A stretch of 22,946 bases of DNA from a virus: positions 1 to 22,946 of IMG/VR virus record IMGVR_UViG_3300027734_000329; one strand, given 5' to 3'. A model generated the notes under the pieces. The model was not told the DNA's origin. It searched no databases and saw only the letters and a list, made by a program, of their open reading frames with translations. A program made the position numbers and the translations under genes. Below are positions 15,187 to 20,217 of the stretch, one piece after another (position 1 is the first letter of the stretch; the number at the start of each line of letters is the position of its first letter).

Positions 15187-18100
15187 TTATAGAGGATTGA
15201 CCCTAATTATTGACGACCTAATGCCACTATAAACAGAATAGTCTTGTTGATCAATATTAAGGATATAGCTATCATCACTTCCAGATATCCTGCTATTTCC
15301 AAGATATGAATTATAAATAGCGGCGGCATCTAGTTTAATTACCTCTGCACTAGTACTACTAATGCGTACATTATCCCAAGTTCCAAGAGCTTTTGTTTGT
15401 GTCCAGGTTTTTGTTTTAATAGTTGACCAATAATTAAAGCTATAGTTATTATTTTCTGCTGCTTCATCAATTTGATAATCTGAAATATTATTCACAATAA
15501 ATGAGCCAGTTATATCTATTCTATGTTTAAGATTTCCAGTAGAAGCACCACTAAAATTTAATAGATTTTTAAATAGAATACCGATCATATTCCACTCACC
15601 ATATCTGATTGTTGAATCTTGTACACCATTAACAAAAAACTCAACAGTTGGTGTTAATCCTGTACTAAGGGGTTCATTGTCGCTTAATCTCTTTGCTGTT
15701 AATTCTGCATAGTTTGAACTAGTATAAGCTGCATAAATAATAATGGTATCGCCTTTATATTTAATTCTAAAAAGCTCTACATCAGTATTAAGGGTAAATG
15801 GTTTTTCATACATAACAGATGCCTCAATAACACTAACCTTATAGTAACTTCTTCCAAATGGATTAATTGGAATTTCAATTCCTCTGGTGGCATCTGGTGT
15901 AGCACCAACTAGCTTAATACCACTATATTTTGTAAGGTATAGATATGGTGTTGTATTTTTATATATTGTATAAGGATTCTTTTTGGAATAGTCTCTAACG
16001 CTGCTGGTTGTTCCAAATGAATAAATATCTTTTCCAAATCTTGTACCAATAGGGGTACTCACTCCAGAATAGTTTAGAGCTTGTGACGCAATATGAAGCA
16101 TTTTAATTTTTGCTGGATTTCTAATAATTCCAGGAATATAAAATTCTATATGTGTAACTAATCCAAGATCTGAATAACTATTAAATCCTACAGTTGGTAA
16201 ATAAACAACAGTATTATTAACTAGTTCATATTTTTTATTTACCCAGCTATCATCTGCATCTGGTTGTATTTCATAGTCTGTTTGAACAGCATTTGTTGTT
16301 TTTGTTATTTGATTTGCAGATACAACAGAGGTTGCTATTTCTGAAAACTCTACATATGTTCTTATTGGTGAATTTGTAACATCTGCAAGTTCTGGAACAT
16401 CTATATTAAACTGAATAAAATCTAGAGAAGATGCCATACTTCCATTAGAATCTCTAATAGTTTGTTTATCAAGTTGACTTAGTGATATGTAATCTTTCCA
16501 AGTTCCATTTACAGCTATATCAAGGCTGAATGAGTTTAGAGTGTTTACTCCAATGAGGGTATAGCTTGCAAAATGAATGTCAAATGTTGCAGGAATATTA
16601 TCATTATCTGCAAGACCATCGGTAAATTCTGCTAACAGTTTATTAAGATTATTTTGATTCATAAAACCAAATTTATAAATATTTCCACGAAAAAGTTTTG
16701 GAGTACTATTATCTCTTGCATTAAAGTTTCCTGGACCTCCAAGAAAAACTTTTAGATCTGCTGAGTTATTAAAAAATCTAGAAATTTGTTGATTATTCTG
16801 TTGTGCAATAAAAGCGTCTATATTAATACCAGCAACAAACTTTATATTAGCCGTAACAACATTTTCTTTGCTAATGGTAATATTTCCTGTTGGAGAAACA
16901 AAACGATAAATAATGTCATTAGCATTTATCACTGCCTCAAAATATTCATTAGAGGAGTTTGTAATTCTAAAAAGTAGTTCATCATAATATGGTGGTGTGT
17001 CAATTGTTGCAGTTACAGAAGATACAGAGAATACTCCATAAATTGCTTTAGTTGGATCTTGTAAAACATTAAAGCTATCGAAATATAAATACCCTCCATA
17101 GTTATATGCTGTAGATGTATTGTCTATATTATCTGGGGCTATTCTAAAAAATACCTCATTATCCATTACCTCACCAGTTGACAGTGTTGTTGTATCTGAT
17201 TGTCCGACTAACTCTCTTTGTAGTCTATTCCAGGTTGATAGTGTTTGGTATCCATCTTCAAGAACTAGTTCTGGTAACTTATAGTTTGGTGCAGATAAAA
17301 CATTATTTTCTGTAGATAAATTATTTATTATGCCGTTCTTCCATCTACCATTTCCAGGATAAATATAGTTGTTTGCATACTTTGACATTTGATAATCAAC
17401 AACCATAGGAACGTCAAAGTACGATGTATTTTTAACTTCTGGAGACTCTACAGATTGTCCTTTTACAAAATGCAATTTTGCTTTATCTACTGAGATTTGA
17501 TATGGATATAAAGAAACACAGTCTACCTGCATTGGCACAACATCGTCGTATGCATAAAAGCCAATCCAGTCTTGATCTTTTGATGATCCATTAAGCTTTG
17601 TTGGAAACTCTATGTCCCTATAATCATAGTCAATTGAAATAACTGATTCTCCATTTAAAAGAACTCCAGCAGAAGTTCCTGTGTAATAAATGTGAATAAG
17701 CATTGGTCTTCCCCATTCACCAACATAATGAGAACCAATTTTATCGCCAATTTTTAATGACATAAACTGACCATTTATGTATAAACCATTATCTCCAGTA
17801 ATTGGACCAATAATTCTTCTTGGGATATGTGCAGATGCTGATGCTTTTAGCCATACTTCAAGACTTAATCTTTTATTTTTACCGTCTTCATTTAAAAATC
17901 CAAGTCCAGGAATAATTAATGATGGCTTTGTTGAGTTGGTGTCAAGGCTAGTGATGTTAGTTGCACCATAAACCATTGGCACTCCAGATGCCCTAGCCTT
18001 TAAAGTATTGGTGGCTGAAGATGTTCCAATATAGTAACCTTGGTTTCTTTCGGACCCATAAACATATGCTGGTGTTCCATATGCACTAAGTGCAATTGTT

Positions 18101-18201
18101 CCAGAAATATCTGAAAGGGATGCAACAGAAAGATTATCATCTAATGCCCACAGTGCTGTAGGATTTTCTGAAAAGATTGCATCTGCATATAAATTAGTCA
18201 T
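15187..18201 (-). CDS. Large LamG-like virion adhesin, 1004 aa
   Basis: A long beta-rich protein with at least three segments patterned like LamG/concanavalin-like jellyrolls. The first is near residues 112-235 (SLEVWLKA, then GLYINGQFMSLKIG and VGEWGRPMLIHIYY). The second is near 345-515 (EVFFRIAPD to LFRGNIYKFGFMNQ). The third is near 790-910 (DVELFRIKYKGDTIIIYA to YGEWNMIGILFKN). Such modules bind glycans, so a tail-tip or virion-surface adhesin is likely. Its N-terminus (LYADAIFSENPTALWALDDN) matches the usual opening of these proteins. I start it at ATG 18201, which has AGGAG five to six bases upstream. A longer reading to 18276 begins inside the divergent gene's start. No catalytic site is visible. 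Confidence 0.75.
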   Translation of the reverse strand: MTNLYADAIFSENPTALWALDDNLSVASLSDISGTIALSAYGTPAYVYGSERNQGYYIGTSSATNTLKARASGVPMVYGATNITSLDTNSTKPSLIIPGLGFLNEDGKNKRLSLEVWLKASASAHIPRRIIGPITGDNGLYINGQFMSLKIGDKIGSHYVGEWGRPMLIHIYYTGTSAGVLLNGESVISIDYDYRDIEFPTKLNGSSKDQDWIGFYAYDDVVPMQVDCVSLYPYQISVDKAKLHFVKGQSVESPEVKNTSYFDVPMVVDYQMSKYANNYIYPGNGRWKNGIINNLSTENNVLSAPNYKLPELVLEDGYQTLSTWNRLQRELVGQSDTTTLSTGEVMDNEVFFRIAPDNIDNTSTAYNYGGYLYFDSFNVLQDPTKAIYGVFSVSSVTATIDTPPYYDELLFRITNSSNEYFEAVINANDIIYRFVSPTGNITISKENVVTANIKFVAGINIDAFIAQQNNQQISRFFNNSADLKVFLGGPGNFNARDNSTPKLFRGNIYKFGFMNQNNLNKLLAEFTDGLADNDNIPATFDIHFASYTLIGVNTLNSFSLDIAVNGTWKDYISLSQLDKQTIRDSNGSMASSLDFIQFNIDVPELADVTNSPIRTYVEFSEIATSVVSANQITKTTNAVQTDYEIQPDADDSWVNKKYELVNNTVVYLPTVGFNSYSDLGLVTHIEFYIPGIIRNPAKIKMLHIASQALNYSGVSTPIGTRFGKDIYSFGTTSSVRDYSKKNPYTIYKNTTPYLYLTKYSGIKLVGATPDATRGIEIPINPFGRSYYKVSVIEASVMYEKPFTLNTDVELFRIKYKGDTIIIYAAYTSSNYAELTAKRLSDNEPLSTGLTPTVEFFVNGVQDSTIRYGEWNMIGILFKNLLNFSGASTGNLKHRIDITGSFIVNNISDYQIDEAAENNNYSFNYWSTIKTKTWTQTKALGTWDNVRISSTSAEVIKLDAAAIYNSYLGNSRISGSDDSYILNIDQQDYSVYSGIRSSIIRVNPL

Positions 18202-18218
18202 TTTTCTCCTAACTAAGT

Positions 18219-18247
18219 TTATCATACTGGGAGTTTTCTGGTATAAT
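18219..18247 (+). promoter_or_regulatory. Promoter of the plus-strand glycosyltransferase gene
   Basis: TGGTATAAT at 18239-18247 is a perfect extended -10. TTATCA at 18219-18224 is a four-of-six -35 match at the ideal 17-base spacing. Transcription would start near 18254, leaving a leader of about 22 bases with GGAG six bases before the ATG at 18276. This is the best complete promoter in the window. Confidence 0.7.
18221..18226 (-). promoter_or_regulatory. Possible divergent -10 for the LamG gene
   Basis: TATGAT on the minus strand, 19 bases before ATG 18201, overlaps the -35 box of the plus-strand promoter. No good -35 is visible for it. If real, the two promoters would compete for polymerase. 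Confidence 0.3.
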
Positions 18248-18275
18248 AATATTACATACAACAGATGGAGAGACA

Positions 18276-19064
18276 ATGCATTTACATATTGCTACCCCAA
18301 TGTATGGGGGAAACTGCAAAGGTGTTTACGTTGACGGTCTAATGGCTCTAACCTTTGAGCTTGCACGAAAGGGGTATCAAGTATCCTTTTCAAAGATCTA
18401 CAACGAAAGCCTTATTACTCGTGCTAGAAATAACCTAGTTTACGAGTTTGAAAAATCTGGTGCTGACGCACTACTATTCATTGATGCCGATGAAGGATTT
18501 AATCATATGGATGTTATTGGGATGATTGAGTCTGACAAAAAAGTTATTGGTGCTATCTACCCAATGAAAAACATTAACTGGGAACAGGTACGACAGGCTG
18601 CCATTGGCGGTAAAGAGAATCTTGCAGATTACTCTGGATTCTTTGCAATGAATATGCTGCCTGGCGAAACTACGTTTAAACTTAATGAGCCAGTTCCTGT
18701 AACTGAAGTTGGTACTGGAATGCTATTCATCAAGAAGGAGGTCTTTGAGATGATGAAGCCACACTGTCCACAGTATATGCTTAATACATCTACTGGTGCA
18801 TTTGATGCTTCTCAAATGGTGACTGAGTACTTTGCTACTAGCATTACTGAAGATGGTATCTTGCTTTCAGAGGATTATCACTTCTGCCGTAAATACCGTG
18901 AACTTGGTGGAGAAGTGTTTGCTGCACCTTGGGTACAAATTGTTCACGCAGGAGAGTACATCTTTAATGGTAAGTTTGCTCACCAAATTATGCTAACTGC
19001 AGATAAGGTTGAAGTAGAAGAACCAGAAAGCCCTAAGCCGAAGCCTAGAGCTAAAAAGAAATAA
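18276..19064 (+). CDS. GT-A type glycosyltransferase-like protein, 262 aa
   Basis: The only convincing plus-strand gene. Its N-terminal half has the Rossmann-like nucleotide-sugar fold pattern: LHIATPMYGG at the first strand, then ALLFIDADEGF with a D-x-D motif at Asp70-Asp72 that would bind metal and the sugar nucleotide. VGTGMLFIKKEVF (146-158) and LLSEDYHFCRKYRELGG (196-212, with a possible catalytic-base acid) follow, then AAPWVQIVHAGEY. It ends in a Pro-Lys-rich basic tail. It has its own promoter and terminator and stands against the surrounding transcription. It may glycosylate a virion protein or modify host surface sugars; the substrate cannot be read. There is no signal peptide or membrane segment, so it is probably cytoplasmic. 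Confidence 0.8.
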   Translation: MHLHIATPMYGGNCKGVYVDGLMALTFELARKGYQVSFSKIYNESLITRARNNLVYEFEKSGADALLFIDADEGFNHMDVIGMIESDKKVIGAIYPMKNINWEQVRQAAIGGKENLADYSGFFAMNMLPGETTFKLNEPVPVTEVGTGMLFIKKEVFEMMKPHCPQYMLNTSTGAFDASQMVTEYFATSITEDGILLSEDYHFCRKYRELGGEVFAAPWVQIVHAGEYIFNGKFAHQIMLTADKVEVEEPESPKPKPRAKKK

Positions 19065-19067
19065 AAG

Positions 19068-19100
19068 AGAAGCCAGGATTAATTTCCTGGCTTTTTCTTT
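19068..19100 (+). terminator. Rho-independent terminator, possibly bidirectional
   Basis: AGCCAGGA (19071-19078) pairs with TCCTGGCT (19085-19092) in an eight-pair perfect stem with a six-base loop. It is followed on the plus strand by TTTTCTTT, six bases past the glycosyltransferase stop. On the minus strand the same hairpin follows the stop of the 64-residue gene and leads into TCTCTTTTAT, so it could also end the fibre transcript. Confidence 0.85.
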
Positions 19101-19293
19101 ATTTGTATTTTGTGCCTGTCTCTGGATTTATAAACTCAGATCCATTCCAAGTAAATCCAATACCTGCTTGTCCAGTTTCTTCTGTAACTTCAATTACAGT
19201 TTCTGGATCTTCGTTAATGTCTTCTATTATATTTGCTACATAAACAGCTCTTACAATAGAGTCATTTTTACTAATTACCGCAAAATTTGTCAT
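19099..19293 (-). CDS. Small fibre-associated protein, 64 aa
   Basis: A short protein at the end of the fibre block. The opening MTNFAVISKNDSIVRAVYV and the closing AGIGFTWNGSEFINP are characteristic of small proteins that accompany tail fibres in many aquatic phages. They are usually annotated as virion or tail-fibre accessory proteins, sometimes as assembly chaperones. It is near the lower end of their length range. The start has AGGAG five bases upstream. Nine bases separate it from the stop of the second glycine-rich fibre. Exact function is unknown. Confidence 0.65.
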   Translation of the reverse strand: MTNFAVISKNDSIVRAVYVANIIEDINEDPETVIEVTEETGQAGIGFTWNGSEFINPETGTKYK

Positions 19294-19301
19294 ATTATCT
19301 C

Positions 19302-20216
19302 CTAATAGTATATTAGCACAGCTCCAACTCCACCAGCTCCACCAACTCCAGTACCAGCTCCAGCACCTCCGCCGCCGCCGCCACCACCGCCTCCGCCGAG
19401 TCCACCAGCTCCACCGTTACGTGAAGTTGCAGTTACTCCAACATCTAAAACTCCACCTCCTCCTGAACCACCTGCTGACTTATATCCAGAACCAGATACT
19501 GTATTATATCCTCCTCCAGCATATATGCCATTACCACCAGGATAATTATCGCAAGCACTACCAACACCTGCACTTGCACTTGACGTTACTGATCCACCAG
19601 TTCCACCGCCAGTAAAAGTTCCATTCCCACCTGGACCACCAATTACAACAGTTGATGAAGTACCTGCAGATATAGCCGCTCCTCCACCCCCACCAGAAGT
19701 TACTGTTTGATAAAAATCAACATTTCCATATCCACCTTGTATCAATGCACCAGCTGTTGCGGTATAGAATCCTTGACCACCTCGACCACCAATGCTATAC
19801 ATAAAACTTGTTGATGGAGAAAATGTTACGTTTGCGGTAGTAACACCAGATCCTCCAGACCCTGATCCATTAGTTCCAGAATTACCAATTGTATTTCCAA
19901 TACCACCAGTACCACCACCACTAGCAATTAATGTAGAGTATGTTGTTTGTCCACCACTAGAAGCTCCTGGAATTCCGTAAATACCAACTGATCCAGAAGT
20001 GCTAAATGGGACCATTCCAAAAACAACAGCACCACCACCGCCACCGCCACCTGCGGTTGTACCAGTAGCATTTGCTCCTGCTCCACCTCCACCAACAAGA
20101 ATAGCAAAAACATATTCTGGTGCAGGAGATGTAGCAGCAGTAACCGTAAAGTTTCCAGCGGTAGAAATAGTATGGCGGAGTGTCATACCTTTGGGTACAA
20201 TTTGTGCTTTGTGCAT
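19302..20216 (-). CDS. Glycine-rich tail fibre/receptor-binding protein, 304 aa
   Basis: After a short N-terminal segment (about 35 residues, QIVPKGMTLRHTI), nearly the whole protein is a Gly-rich domain of GG-x-G repeats interrupted by short strands such as TYSTLIASGG and SFMYSIGG, ending GAVLIYY. Gly-rich domains of this kind in phage adhesins can form packed polyglycine-II helices that display receptor-binding loops. The domain is clearly related to the C-terminus of the upstream fibre (shared FA-x-LVG, TTYSTL, YSIGG and LIY ends). It includes a run of 11 glycines. The ATG at 20216 lacks an SD. A TGATATACT element ends six bases before it, suggesting a leaderless mRNA. One base separates it from the previous stop. 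Confidence 0.75.
   Translation of the reverse strand: MHKAQIVPKGMTLRHTISTAGNFTVTAATSPAPEYVFAILVGGGGAGANATGTTAGGGGGGGAVVFGMVPFSTSGSVGIYGIPGASSGGQTTYSTLIASGGGTGGIGNTIGNSGTNGSGSGGSGVTTANVTFSPSTSFMYSIGGRGGQGFYTATAGALIQGGYGNVDFYQTVTSGGGGGAAISAGTSSTVVIGGPGGNGTFTGGGTGGSVTSSASAGVGSACDNYPGGNGIYAGGGYNTVSGSGYKSAGGSGGGGVLDVGVTATSRNGGAGGLGGGGGGGGGGGAGAGTGVGGAGGVGAVLIYY
19365..19397. repeat. Polyglycine triplet tract
   Basis: Eleven consecutive glycine codons, on the plus strand mainly CCG and CCA repeats. It is a GC-rich patch in an AT-rich genome. Length changes by slippage would stay in frame and alter the Gly-rich domain. Similar shorter runs occur near 20279-20300 and 20990-21007. Confidence 0.8.
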
Positions 20217-20217
20217 A

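Noticed and set aside
18202-18276. Upstream extension of the LamG gene to 18276
   Set aside because: The extra 25 residues would overlap the divergent promoter and start codon. The ATG at 18201 has an AGGAG site and the usual N-terminal sequence of these proteins.
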